The notes under the pieces are model-generated. The model made no database searches and was not told where the DNA came from. It was given only the letters and a program-made list of their open reading frames with translations. Below, in pieces: positions 21,076 through 31,638 of a stretch of DNA of 64,000 bases (its first letter is position 1; each line of letters starts with the position of its first letter). Made by a program: the position numbers and the translations under genes. The stretch is from CAWDYA01 sp963806495. Its GTDB lineage: Bacteria; Acidobacteriota; Polarisedimenticolia; JACPZX01; DASXTC01. The DNA lies in contig CAWDYA010000008.1 in NCBI GenBank assembly GCA_963806495.1, positions 62,001 to 126,000 on the forward strand, given 5' to 3'.

Positions 21076-21780
21076 GTGGCGAAGCGTCTGAAACTGGAGA
21101 TACTCCAGCAGCCCGACGACAGTACCTGCGGGCCGACCTGCCTGCACGCCGTCTACAGCTACTACAGGGACCCGATCCCGCTACGCTCTCTGATCACCCA
21201 GGTCTCACCCCTGGAGACCGGCGGCACCCTGGCGGTGCAGCTCGCCTGCCACGCGCTCAAACGCGGATACAGGGCCACCATCTACACCTATAACCTGACC
21301 GTGTTCGATCCATCCTGGTTCGAGGACGATGCAGTGGACATCCCGCGGCGTCTCGAGCAGCAGGCGCGCGCCAAGCCCGACCGCAAGCTCCGCGCCGCCA
21401 CGCGAGCCTATCTGGAGTTTCTCTCACTGGGCGGACGTCTCCGCTACGAGGAGCTGCGCCCCCGGCTGATCCGCCGGCACCTCGACCGCAGGCAGCCCCT
21501 GCTGACGGGACTCAGCGCAACCTACCTGTACCGGTGCCCGCGCGAGGTGGGGAACACGGAGCTGGCCTACGACGACGTGCGTGGAACGCCAACCGGCCAC
21601 TTCGTGGTTCTGCACGGCTACGGCGCCGATCGGCGCCGCGTGCTCGTGGCGGATCCGTACCTGGACAATCCCAGGTTCGGGTCCCACAGCTACACGGTCA
21701 GCATGGACCGGCTGATCGGCGCCATCCTTCTCGGCGTCCTGACCTTCGACGCCAACCTGCTCGTCCTGGAGCCGGCATGA
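21076..21780 (+). CDS. C39-like cysteine peptidase
   Basis: A 234-residue soluble protein with a papain-like fold of the peptidase C39 type. The catalytic cysteine is in DDSTCGPTCLHAVYSYY (Gln just before it in LQQPDDS), the histidine in GHFVVLHGYG, and the Asp in VLVADPY. C39 enzymes normally cut double-glycine leaders as part of ABC exporters, but here there is no membrane or ATPase domain. With the ligases behind it, it may instead trim, cyclise or transfer a peptide product. It starts with GTG 12 bases after acnA, with AGGA upstream, and its stop overlaps the next ATG (ATGA). Assignment to the superfamily is firm; the exact reaction is unknown. Confidence 0.72.
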   Translation: MAKRLKLEILQQPDDSTCGPTCLHAVYSYYRDPIPLRSLITQVSPLETGGTLAVQLACHALKRGYRATIYTYNLTVFDPSWFEDDAVDIPRRLEQQARAKPDRKLRAATRAYLEFLSLGGRLRYEELRPRLIRRHLDRRQPLLTGLSATYLYRCPREVGNTELAYDDVRGTPTGHFVVLHGYGADRRRVLVADPYLDNPRFGSHSYTVSMDRLIGAILLGVLTFDANLLVLEPA

Positions 21781-23243
21781 ACGCGCTCGTGGTGGTGGAG
21801 AGCCCCCGTCGCTGGCCCCTCGATCTTCGGGGAGCCGAAGTGGTCTCCGCCCGGTCGTATCTCACGGAGCCGCGGTTCTCTTCGATGCGCGGCATCACGG
21901 TGTACAACCTGTGCCGCAAGTACGGCTACCAGTCGAACGGCTACTACGTCTCGCTGCTGGCGGCGGCGCGCGGTCACCGTCCGCTGCCGTCGGTCTCCAC
22001 CCTGCAGGACGTCCGGATGGCCCCGCTGATCCGGATCGTGTCGGAGGGTCTCGACGAGCTGATTCAGTCGTCCCTCTCGCCGCTCAAGTCCCTGGGCTTC
22101 GAGCTGAGCATCTATTTCGGCCGCAACGTCGCACAGCGCTACGATCGGCTCAGCCGCGCCCTGTTCAATCAGTTTCCCGCGCCCTTCCTGAGGGCCTCGT
22201 TCCGGTTCGACGGGCAGTGGAGGCTGGAGGGGATCCGCCCGATCGCCACCTCGGAGATCCCCGAGTCGCACCGCCCGTTCGTGATCCAGCAGGCGCAGCA
22301 GTTCTTCTCGCGGCCGGGTCGTTCACGGCGCCGCAGACAGCTGCGCTACGACATGGCCATCCTCTGGGATCCGGCGGACCCCGAGCCCCCGTCCGACGAG
22401 CGGGCGATCCGCAAGTTCATCCGGGCCGCGCGATCGGTCGGGATCAGCGCGTTCAGGATCCTGGCCGACGACTACGGCCGGATCGCCGAGTACGACGCCC
22501 TCTTCATCCGCGAGACCACCAGCGTGAACCACCGGACCTACCGGTTCTCGCGGCGTGCCGCGGCCGAGGGGCTGGTGGTGATCGACGACCCCGAGTCGAT
22601 CGTCCGGTGCACCAACAAGGTGTATCAGGCGGAGCTGTTCGCCCGCCACGGGATCGCCACCCCCGAGACGATGGTGGTGACCCGGGACAACATCGGCGAG
22701 GTCGCCTCGCGTATCGGGCTGCCCTGCGTTCTGAAGCGGCCAGACAGCTCCTTCTCGCAGGGAGTCGTGAAAGCCGTGGATACCGAGACGCTTCGCGCCT
22801 CGCTGGCGAGCTTCCTCGAGAAGTCGGATCTCGTGATCGCACAGGAGTTCGTTCCCTCCGCCTACGACTGGCGGATCGGCATCCTCGACGGCCGCGCCCT
22901 CTACGCCTGCAAGTACTACATGGCCAGCGGGCACTGGCAGATCATAGGGAAGGACCGCCGCGGCGGACGCCGGTACGGGAAGGTCGAGGCGTTCGCCCTC
23001 GCCGACGTCCCCGTCCGCGCGCGCCGGCTGGCCGAGCGCTGCGCACGGCTGATCGGCGACGGTCTGTACGGGGTCGACATCAAGGACATCGGCGGCCGGT
23101 ACGTCGTCATGGAGGTGAACGACAACCCGAGCATCGACGCCGGGTACGAGGACGGCGTCATCGGAGACGAGCTGTATCTCGCCATCATGCGGCTCTTCCG
23201 CGAGCGTATCGACGCGCGCGGCGCCGCGGAAGGCCGTTCGTGA
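21777..23243 (+). CDS. RimK-like ATP-grasp ligase with RLAN domain
   Basis: A 488-residue enzyme predicted to form an amide bond between a carboxylate and an amine using ATP through an acylphosphate. Residues about 1-170 resemble the RLAN domain found ahead of some RimK-like ligases (MRGITVYNLCRKYGYQSNGYY). Residues about 285-480 are an ATP-grasp domain: CTNKVYQAELFARHGIATP, VLKRPDSSFSQGVVK with the ATP-binding Lys, VIAQEFVPS, DWRIGILDG, and the metal-binding GVDIKDIGGRYVVMEVNDNP. Family members ligate amino acids to proteins, peptides or cofactors. The start overlaps the peptidase stop (ATGA), and the stop overlaps the GCS2 start (GTGA), so the proteins should be made together in similar amounts. 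Confidence 0.85.
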   Translation: MNALVVVESPRRWPLDLRGAEVVSARSYLTEPRFSSMRGITVYNLCRKYGYQSNGYYVSLLAAARGHRPLPSVSTLQDVRMAPLIRIVSEGLDELIQSSLSPLKSLGFELSIYFGRNVAQRYDRLSRALFNQFPAPFLRASFRFDGQWRLEGIRPIATSEIPESHRPFVIQQAQQFFSRPGRSRRRRQLRYDMAILWDPADPEPPSDERAIRKFIRAARSVGISAFRILADDYGRIAEYDALFIRETTSVNHRTYRFSRRAAAEGLVVIDDPESIVRCTNKVYQAELFARHGIATPETMVVTRDNIGEVASRIGLPCVLKRPDSSFSQGVVKAVDTETLRASLASFLEKSDLVIAQEFVPSAYDWRIGILDGRALYACKYYMASGHWQIIGKDRRGGRRYGKVEAFALADVPVRARRLAERCARLIGDGLYGVDIKDIGGRYVVMEVNDNPSIDAGYEDGVIGDELYLAIMRLFRERIDARGAAEGRS

Positions 23244-24487
23244 ATCCCGTCTGGCCGTACCGCCTCTTCGAAGCCACCGGCGTCGAGCTGGAGTACATGA
23301 TCGTCGACGCGGGCTCGCTCTCCGTGCGGCCGATCGCCGACGAGCTGATCCGGGCCGAGTCGGGGGCGTACGAGTCGGAGATCGAGCTCGGCGACATGGC
23401 CTGGTCCAACGAGCTGGCGCTCCACGCGATCGAGATCAAGACCAACGGCCCCGCTCGGACTCTGCAGGGACTCGCGGCCGGGTTCCAGCAGCAGGTGCGC
23501 CGCATGAACGACCGCCTCCGCCCGATGGGCGCGATGCTGATGCCCACCGGGATGCACCCCTGGATGAACCCGCACACCGAGCTGAAACTCTGGCCGCACG
23601 AGTACAACCCGGTGTACGAGGCGTTCAACCGGATCTTCGACTGTCGCGGCCACGGGTGGGCGAACCTGCAGAGCAGCCACATCAACCTGCCCTTTCATGA
23701 CGCCGACGCATTCGGCAGGCTGCACGCGGCGATCCGGACCATCCTCCCGCTGCTGCCGGCGCTCGCCGCGAGCTCTCCGGCGATGGACGGCGCTCTCAGC
23801 GGTCTGATGGACACCCGCCTCGAGGTGTACCGCGGCAACGCCGCCCGGGTCCCCTCCGTCACCGGCGCGGTCGTGCCCGAGGCGGTCTTCACCCCGGAAG
23901 CCTACGAGAAGCAGATCCTCGGGCGTATATACCAGGACATGGCCGGGCTCGACCCCGAGGGCATCCTGCGGGCGGAGTGGGTCAACGCACGGGGGTGTAT
24001 CGCGCGCTTCGACCGCGGCTCGATCGAGATCCGCGTGATCGACGTGCAGGAGTGCCCCGCGGCGGACATGGCGATCGCGGCGGCAACGGTCGCCGCGGTC
24101 ATGGCTCTCGCGCTCGGGCGGCTCGGCGGGCGCGAGCGGCAGGAGCGGCTGGACACGGGGGCGCTCGCGGCGATCCTGAGCGAGACGATACGGAACGGAG
24201 AATCCGCGATCGTGGACGACGCGGAGTTCCTGGCCACCGTCGGGCTCCCGGGCGATCCTCTGCCCGCGACGGATGTCTGGCGGCACCTGACCCGGGCGAC
24301 CCTGCCCGACGGGACGCTCGATCCCGAGGTGTCCGCGGCCCTCGCGGTGATCCTGTCGGAAGGGACGCTCGCGCGGAGGATCACGACGGCGCTCGAGCAA
24401 GGCGGCCCCGGCGCCGCCTTCGAGCCGGTGTACCGGCGCCTGTGCCGCTGCCTCGCCGACGGCCTGATGTTTCATGCCAGCGCCTGA
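23240..24487 (+). CDS. Glutamate-cysteine ligase family 2 (GCS2) carboxylate-amine ligase
   Basis: A 415-residue ligase of the GCS2 family. The typical N-terminus (FEATGVELEYMIVD), the acidic metal-binding NELALHAIEIKTNGP, MPTGMHPWMNP, the substrate segment NLQSSHINLPF and the C-terminal SIEIRVIDVQECP are all visible. GCS2 members make gamma-glutamyl-cysteine or, as stand-alone paralogues, unknown amides. No glutathione synthetase is beside it, but the ATP-grasp ligase directly upstream could play that part with another amine. The GTG start overlaps the ATP-grasp stop by four bases, and its end overlaps the next ATG by 14 bases. A role in a dedicated small-molecule pathway is therefore more likely than housekeeping glutathione synthesis. 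Confidence 0.82.
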   Translation: MNPVWPYRLFEATGVELEYMIVDAGSLSVRPIADELIRAESGAYESEIELGDMAWSNELALHAIEIKTNGPARTLQGLAAGFQQQVRRMNDRLRPMGAMLMPTGMHPWMNPHTELKLWPHEYNPVYEAFNRIFDCRGHGWANLQSSHINLPFHDADAFGRLHAAIRTILPLLPALAASSPAMDGALSGLMDTRLEVYRGNAARVPSVTGAVVPEAVFTPEAYEKQILGRIYQDMAGLDPEGILRAEWVNARGCIARFDRGSIEIRVIDVQECPAADMAIAAATVAAVMALALGRLGGRERQERLDTGALAAILSETIRNGESAIVDDAEFLATVGLPGDPLPATDVWRHLTRATLPDGTLDPEVSAALAVILSEGTLARRITTALEQGGPGAAFEPVYRRLCRCLADGLMFHASA

Positions 24488-25283
24488 CGTCCTGCTGATG
24501 ACCTGCGAGCACGGCGGCAACCGGGTCCCCCGTCGATACCGCGCCCTGTTCCGCGGCGCCGCCGCGGCCCTCGCGAGCCACCGAGGCCACGACATCGGTG
24601 CGGCGGTGATCGCCCGCCAGGTGGCGCGCCGCCTGTCGGCTCCGCTCCGTGTCGCCTCGGTGACACGGCTCCTGGTCGATCTGAACCGGTCGCCGGGCCA
24701 CCGCCGCCGCTTTTCCGAGTACGTCCGCCCGGCCGACGCGACGGTCCGGCAGGACATCACGGCCACGCACTATCTCCCCTACCGCGAGGGGGTCGAGCGG
24801 GACATCGCGCGTCTCGCGGCGGGCGGACGCCTGGTGCTCCATCTCTCGGTCCATTCCTTCACGCCGGTGCTCGACGGCGTGCGGCGCAACGTGGATATCG
24901 GTCTGCTGTACGACCCGGCCCGGCGTCACGAGGCCCTGCTGTGCCGGCGGTGGGCGGCGTTGCTGGAGAGAATGCGTCCCGACCTGCGGATCCGGCGCAA
25001 CGCCCCCTACCGGGGCACGGCCGACGGGCTGACGACGTATCTGAGACGACGCTGTCCGGAGGACCGCTACCTGGGCATCGAGGTCGAGGTGAACCAGGCG
25101 CTCGCCGGTTCCGACACGAAGGCTGTCGCCGAGCTGATCGCCGTCAGCCTGCAGCGTCTGGGAGTGTCCGGGCCCGGGGCGCGGCACGCCGGACGAGCCC
25201 GTCGGGAAGGCGTTGCGAGCAGGCCGCGCAGAAAGACCCGCCGCGCAGGTCGATCGACTCGACGTTCGTCGCGAAGCGCATGA
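24474..25283 (+). CDS. N-formylglutamate amidohydrolase-like enzyme
   Basis: A 269-residue zinc hydrolase of the FGase family. The N-terminal MTCEHGGNRVP and SHRGHDIGA supply metal ligands; LVDLNRS and HLSVHSF are also family signatures, and LGIEVEVNQ closes the active site. True FGases cleave N-formylglutamate in histidine breakdown, but no hut gene is here. In GCS2/ATP-grasp neighbourhoods such proteins are thought to hydrolyse or deprotect the amide product. The fold seems complete by about residue 230 (AELIAVSLQRL). The remaining basic tail lies over the convergent archaemetzincin gene (140-base overlap) and is probably non-native, caused either by a lost stop or by an indel. Confidence 0.8.
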   Translation: MPAPDVLLMTCEHGGNRVPRRYRALFRGAAAALASHRGHDIGAAVIARQVARRLSAPLRVASVTRLLVDLNRSPGHRRRFSEYVRPADATVRQDITATHYLPYREGVERDIARLAAGGRLVLHLSVHSFTPVLDGVRRNVDIGLLYDPARRHEALLCRRWAALLERMRPDLRIRRNAPYRGTADGLTTYLRRRCPEDRYLGIEVEVNQALAGSDTKAVAELIAVSLQRLGVSGPGARHAGRARREGVASRPRRKTRRAGRSTRRSSRSA

Positions 25284-25738
25284 CGCAGCCGGTGTCGTCG
25301 CAGTGGTCGAGGCCCGCCACGTGCCCTATCTCGTGCGCGATCTCGGCCACGGCCCGCCGCATCTCGAGATCCGGGTCCGGCGGCAGACCGTAGTACTCGG
25401 GCCCCAGACGGGCGAGGGAAACCAGCGCCACGTGCCCTTCGCGGCGGGCCCGTCCGAAGACGAAGGTGAAGATCCTCGTGCCGAGATCCCGCTCCGTGAC
25501 GCCCACCACGATCTCCCCCGTCTCGTGGGCGAGACTCTCGATCCGCTCCAGCAGGGAGTCTGAATCGATCTGATCGCGGCCCGGAAGAAGGGGTGCCGCA
25601 TCCACCAGCGGGAGGTGCCTGAGACGGCAGGGCGCGGCGAAGTAGCGACTGACGCTCGCCATGAGGCTCTCCACCCGGACGGGCGGAAAGGGATCGATGG
25701 TCGCCAGCGTGATCGCCCGCGACCCGGGGGCCCCGTCA

Positions 25739-25749
<11 letters not shown>
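25144..25749 (-). CDS. amzA: Archaemetzincin zinc metallopeptidase
   Basis: A 201-residue cytosolic aminopeptidase-like metalloprotease. The signature HEIGHVAGLDHC gives the three zinc histidines and the catalytic Glu, followed by CVMRF with the metzincin Met-turn. The second structural zinc site of archaemetzincins is present as DHC, GC and FCAAC. Length matches the family. Substrates are unknown. It is the last gene of the six-gene minus-strand operon: its ATG lies 11 bases inside the response-regulator gene. The C-terminal ~20 residues after CSQRLPDG are variable and overlap the convergent FGase-like gene. Why a metzincin travels with a redox-sensing operon is unexplained. Confidence 0.85.
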
Positions 25750-27108
<1,359 letters not shown>

Positions 27109-27112
<4 letters not shown>

Positions 27113-28782
27113 CGGACAACCTCCTCAGGCTCCCCCTGCGGCTCCGGGCTCCCCGCCTCCTGGCTCAGCGGCAGGGTGATCGAGAAGACCGTGCCCGCCC
27201 CGGGCCGCGAATCGACCTCGATCTTCCCGTGATGGCGGGTGACGATACCGTACACGACGGCGAGACCGAGCCCGACCCCCGCGCCGACTTCCTTGGTCGA
27301 GAAGAACGGTTCGAAGATCCGGTCCATCTGCTCGGGCGGTATCCCGCGTCCGTCGTCCGCGACCTTCAGGACCATCGAATCCGTCTCCGGCCGCGCGGCG
27401 GCGGAGAGCACCACCGTGCCGCCCGACGGCGCCGCCTCGAGACCGTTGATCGCCAGGGCGAGGATCATCTGCTGGATCTGCGAGGCATCGCAGGTGAGCT
27501 GGGGAAGACCGTCCGGCAGGTCGACACGGATGGTCTTGTCCTCGAGCTGCGCCTGGTGCTGCAGGAGCATCACACACCGGTCCAGGATCGGGGACAGCTC
27601 GGTCCGGGCGAAGCGCGCGCCGGGCGTCCGGCTGAACAGCAGCAGGTTGCGTACGATGTTGCCGCAGCGGCCTGCCTCCTCCTCGATCAGCCTGAGGATC
27701 CGTTCCGCGTCGTGGGCCGGCCCGCCGCCGGGGCCCGGCGGTGCCTCACCCGCGCCGCGCCGGCGGAGCAGACGCGCGTAGGTCCCGATTCCGGTCAGCG
27801 GATTGTTGATCTCGTGGGCCACGGCCGCCGCGAGCTTGCCGAGAGAGGCCATCTTCGCCACGACCAGCATCTGCTGATGCGCCTTCTCCAGCTCATCGGT
27901 CTTCGCGGCCACCCGGACTTCCAGGCTGCGCGCCCATTCCTCGAGCTCCTCCCGCGCGCGGGTCAGGTCGCGAACCATGCCGTTCCAGGCAACCGTCATC
28001 CCGCCGATCTCGTCGCTGCCGGTCACGGGCACCTCGGCGGACAGGTCGCCTTGCGACACACGCTCGGCCGCCCGTGTCAGCCCGCGCACCGGCTTGAGGA
28101 CCATCCGCCAGATCAGGAACCAGGCGAGAGCGAGGACCGCCACCACGGTGGCGACGACCGCCGCCATCATCTGCTCCTCGGAAGCCGCGAGGTTGCGATC
28201 CATCGCGGCGAGCGAGAGCTGGACGTCCAGCACGCCGAGCACGCGCTGCGACGCGGGATGGGCGTGGCAGGCGGCGTTCGAGCAGGCCGGCTCGTTGCGG
28301 ATCGGCGCGATCACCCCGAGCACCCGGCCGCCGCCCGCCTTGCGGAAGATCCTCATCCGCCCTTCCTGGTCCACGCTCTCGATCGGCTCGTTGCGCGCGT
28401 GACAGGCGTAGCACTCCTCCGCGTCGGTATCCACCAGCCCGCCGATCTCCTCGGGCCGGCTCGAGGTTTTGATCCGGCCGAGCTTGTCGAACACGCGAAT
28501 CTTCTCGATCCCTTCCTGCGTGGCGATCGTTTCGATGATCTTGCTCACATCGCCCGGGTTGTTGCGAAGCATCGCCTCCCGGGTCGAGCGGCGGACCACC
28601 TCCGCCGTCTGCTCGCCCCCGAGCCGGATGAGCTGCGTGAGATGGGCGCGCTGCATCCGCAGGTTCCAGGCGGTGGCGGCTATCAGGATCGCGGCGGCGC
28701 CCAGACACAGCGCCGCTCCCAGCCGGAACGAGAGGTGGTCCAGCAGGGAGCGGCGCTTCCGGCTCGCCGGGCCGGGGCTCAT
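27109..28782 (-). CDS. Sensor histidine kinase with two heme c motifs
   Basis: A 557-residue membrane kinase. One helix at about 21-43 and a second at about 206-226 bracket a periplasmic sensor of about 160 residues. The sensor carries CYACH (124-128), a standard CxxCH heme c site, and CSNAACH (167-173), a CX4CH site. A HAMP domain (about 227-280) and a coiled linker precede the H-box AVAHEINNPLTGI (His323). The ATPase has NGLEA, DDGRGIP and GVGLGLAVVYGI. It should therefore sense redox state, oxygen, NO or CO through covalent heme, then phosphorylate the NtrC-type partner encoded next to it (ATGA overlap). Heme attachment needs the cytochrome c maturation system, which is not in this window. 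Confidence 0.9.
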
Positions 28783-29981
28783 CCACCGGCTCCGCTCGTC
28801 CCGGCCGACGGCCGGAACGGGATCGTGGGCGGCGACTTGCCGGCGTCCGGCCCGGCCTCCTCGGGCGTCTCGGGCGGATAGACGTTCAGATACCGGACGG
28901 CGAGGCTGAACGCGCCGAACCCGATCGCCACGAGCATGAGCGTGATCACCACCTCCGACCAGGCCGGCACATAGTGCCCGCCCTGCGCTCCCTCCAGACC
29001 GGTGATGCTGACGTTGAGACGGTTGACGATGAACCCGAGCACGACCAGGAGGCTCGCGCCGTACAACGCACGCACGTTGCGTCGCACCGAGGGGATCGCC
29101 AGGAGCACCATCGGGAGGAGGACGCCGATCATGAACTCGAGCTGGAACATCGACGCCTCGTATGTCGGCTGGAACGCCAGTGGGAGGACTCCGCGGGACC
29201 AGAGGTCATAGAGCCGGACGATGCCGAACAGGCCGAGCACCGCCATGAGGATCCGCCCCACTTCCATCAGGAGCGGGACCTCCAGGTGCTTGCCGAAGGC
29301 CCGGGCGGAGAGCCTCGACTCGACGATCACCATCGCCAGACCGACGCAGACGGAGGAGACGTAGAAGATCAGCGGCAGGGCCGTCGTGTACCACAGCGGG
29401 TACAGCTTGCCGGGCACGATCAGATACAGGGCGCCAAGGCTGGACTGATGCAGCGTCGACAGGATCACGCCCATCACCACGAGCGGCACCGTGAAGCCGT
29501 GCTGGATCCGCGCCGCGCGCTGCCAGCCGAGCTTCTCGAACACCATCCCGGAGAACTCCAGCGCCAGCACCGTGGTGTACAGGGTGACGCACCAGGCCAC
29601 CTCGAACATCACCGAGTGCGGGTTCCACATCACCAGCGGCGCCCAGAGGTTCCAGGGACGACCCAGGTCGAACAGCAGCGCCACCACGACCAGCAGGTAG
29701 CCGAGAAAGGCGGTCAGCACGGTGGCGCGGACGATCGGCTGGAACCGCTTGACGTTGAAGATGTAGACGATCGCCGTGATGGTGAACCCGCCCGCCGCCA
29801 GCCCGACGCCGCACAGCACATCGAACCCGATCCAGAGACCCCAGGGGTACCTGTCGCTCAGATTGGTCACCGAGCCGAGCCCCTGCGTGAAGCGGACGAC
29901 CGTCAGCACCAGTCCGAGCGCCAGCAGGAGGTAGAACATCCCCTTCCAGAAGCTGAGCCTGTATCCGTTCAGGCCGTTCAT
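28779..29981 (-). CDS. NrfD/HybB-type polytopic quinone-interacting subunit
   Basis: A 400-residue integral membrane protein with nine to ten helices, of the NrfD/PsrC superfamily and closest in character to HybB (YRLSFWKGMFYLL, YPWGLWIGFDVLCGVGLAAG, VLLFDLGRPWN-type VALLFDLGRPWNLW, HQSSLGALYLIVPGKL). Such subunits pass electrons between a periplasmic or peripheral iron-sulfur protein and the quinone pool, some with charge movement. GGAGG six bases before the ATG fixes the start. It overlaps the HybA-like gene before it and the sensor kinase gene after it, each by four bases. No hydrogenase catalytic subunit is nearby, so the electron donor must be something else, perhaps a cytochrome. Confidence 0.9.
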   Translation of the reverse strand: MNGLNGYRLSFWKGMFYLLLALGLVLTVVRFTQGLGSVTNLSDRYPWGLWIGFDVLCGVGLAAGGFTITAIVYIFNVKRFQPIVRATVLTAFLGYLLVVVALLFDLGRPWNLWAPLVMWNPHSVMFEVAWCVTLYTTVLALEFSGMVFEKLGWQRAARIQHGFTVPLVVMGVILSTLHQSSLGALYLIVPGKLYPLWYTTALPLIFYVSSVCVGLAMVIVESRLSARAFGKHLEVPLLMEVGRILMAVLGLFGIVRLYDLWSRGVLPLAFQPTYEASMFQLEFMIGVLLPMVLLAIPSVRRNVRALYGASLLVVLGFIVNRLNVSITGLEGAQGGHYVPAWSEVVITLMLVAIGFGAFSLAVRYLNVYPPETPEEAGPDAGKSPPTIPFRPSAGTSGAGG

Positions 29982-30772
29982 CGCCGTCCTCCTTTCCCGG
30001 CGACGGCGTGACCGCCGGCCGTCGTGGTCTCGGCCGCCTCGGCGAGGGCCACTTCCTCCCGCCTCTGCGTGATCCACCAGATCGCGAGCAGGAGGGCGCC
30101 ACCGACCGTCACGATGCCGGGCACCCTCTCGAGCGCCTCCTGTGTGTAGATCGGAAGCGGTTCGTCACCCAGCCCCTCCTTGAACCCGAGCGCCGCGAAC
30201 GAGACCGGCGAGAGGAACAGCACGGACGTGCCCCCCACCTCGGTCTCACCGTACACGTGGGGAAAGTAGTCGTCCGGCGACTCGGCGATACGGCGGTGCG
30301 CCTCGGCCAGCAGCTCCCCGCGGGTGCCCCCGATCGTGGCGCCGGTGGGGCACGCCTCGGTGCAGGCCGTGACCTGGCCCTTGCGCTGGCGGTCGATGCA
30401 CATGTCGCACTTGGCTACCGAGGGAACCGCCTTGTCCCATTCGTAGCGCGGCACGCCGAACGGGCATGCCTGGACGCAGTAACGGCATCCGAGACAGACC
30501 GTGCTGTTGTACACCACGGGGCCCTCGGCCGACTTGTGCATCGCCCCCACGGGGCAGACACTCGCACAGGAGGGGGTCTCGCAGTGCATGCACATCTTTC
30601 TCACGTAGTTGCCTTCGCGCTCGGCCACCACCGTGTAGGTGCTCGCGGAGAGCTCCTCGGTCGTGAACGGATTGCCGGACTGCGCGTGGAGCGTCTTGCA
30701 TGCCTCCATGCAGCTCCGGCATCCGATGCACTTGGTGATGTCGACGAGCAGAGCCTTCGATTCCCGACTCAT
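29978..30772 (-). CDS. HybA/DmsB-like four-cluster ferredoxin with C-terminal anchor
   Basis: A 264-residue iron-sulfur protein. Four clusters are indicated by CIGCRSCMEAC (residues 15-25), CMHC...CASVCP, CLGCRYCVQACP, and CDMC...CTEACP, the HybA/DmsB/NrfC arrangement. A single helix near residues 220-238 (IVTVGGALLLAIWWI) anchors it to the membrane beside the HybB-like partner. HybA normally has a Tat signal; none is present here, so the clusters may face the cytoplasm or the protein may be exported with a partner. The start follows GGGAGAG. An 80-base gap separates it from the GcvH-like gene, the longest gap in the operon. Confidence 0.9.
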   Translation of the reverse strand: MSRESKALLVDITKCIGCRSCMEACKTLHAQSGNPFTTEELSASTYTVVAEREGNYVRKMCMHCETPSCASVCPVGAMHKSAEGPVVYNSTVCLGCRYCVQACPFGVPRYEWDKAVPSVAKCDMCIDRQRKGQVTACTEACPTGATIGGTRGELLAEAHRRIAESPDDYFPHVYGETEVGGTSVLFLSPVSFAALGFKEGLGDEPLPIYTQEALERVPGIVTVGGALLLAIWWITQRREEVALAEAAETTTAGGHAVAGKGGRR

Positions 30773-30851
30773 CTCGCTCTCCCTCGAAGTGATCCGGTGC
30801 CGCCGTCCGGCGACCCGTTTCCTTCGTCAATGACCGGAATGGGTGCGGCGC

Positions 30852-31544
30852 TCATGTCAGCAGGAACTCGCCGACCAGCCGCCGCCAATCCTCCTCCTCG
30901 AGCTGCCGCGCGAAGTCCGCGACCGGCTCTCCGCCGTCCTGCAGCACGCTTCCCGACAGCGCCATGAGCTGGAGCTCGAGGCGCTCGCGGGAATCCTCCA
31001 TCCAGCGGCGCGCGAGGCTGCCCGACAGCAGGTTGTGCAGACTCCTCGTGAGATCGTGGCTCCGCACCTTCATGATCCAGCCGCGGCCGTACGGGTCGTC
31101 GGTGGCGAGCGACGGGTTCTTCCGCAGCTCCGGATTCACCTCGACCACTTCTCCATCCAGCGGCGAGACGAAGTCCGCAGCCCGGCCGTCCACCGTCACG
31201 CTGAACCCCTTCGCCCCCTGCCTCACGCGGGAGCCGGGCGACGCCGTGACGAGGCTCTTCGCTCCACCGATCAGCTTGCGGGCGAAGTCGTCCATCCCGA
31301 CCAGCGCCGTATTCGGACCCAGCGCTCGCGCCCAGGTGTGGCCGCTGTGATAGTGGAAGTCGTCGGGAAGCTGATAGCCGGCCACCCAGACCGGCTCGAC
31401 CGCGAATGCCGGTGTGCGTGCCGGCTCCCTGACCACGGGCGCCTCGGCCGGCGCGCCGATGCCGCGCCGGGCGCGGCTGCGCCCCACGACGTAATCCAGA
31501 CCGATGAACACCGAGAACATCAGGATGACCAGCAGGACTGACAT
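30852..31544 (-). CDS. Membrane-anchored GcvH-like protein lacking the lipoyl lysine
   Basis: A 230-residue protein and first gene of the redox operon. Residues 1-20 are a membrane anchor (MSVLLVILMFSVFIGLDYVV). Residues about 65-165 have the H-protein fold: FHYHSGHTWARALGPNTALVG, GMDDFARKLIG, and FVSPLDGEVVEVNPEL. In true H-proteins ESVKAASD carries the lipoylated lysine eight residues before the proline of SP(V)SG; here that position is Gly in VDGRAADFVSP. The protein therefore cannot carry lipoate in the usual way and is probably structural or a binding partner of the HybA/HybB-like pair. Similar H-like proteins accompany electron-transfer genes elsewhere; I state that from memory. Confidence 0.78.
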   Translation of the reverse strand: MSVLLVILMFSVFIGLDYVVGRSRARRGIGAPAEAPVVREPARTPAFAVEPVWVAGYQLPDDFHYHSGHTWARALGPNTALVGMDDFARKLIGGAKSLVTASPGSRVRQGAKGFSVTVDGRAADFVSPLDGEVVEVNPELRKNPSLATDDPYGRGWIMKVRSHDLTRSLHNLLSGSLARRWMEDSRERLELQLMALSGSVLQDGGEPVADFARQLEEEDWRRLVGEFLLT

Positions 31545-31638
31545 TGTGGACCCCCTTTCCCGATGGGGGACTCGTCGCGTCCCCCGGAGCCCTCAGCTCA
31601 CGCCGGGAGTCCGGCGGTTGGCTCCGATCTTCTCTACC

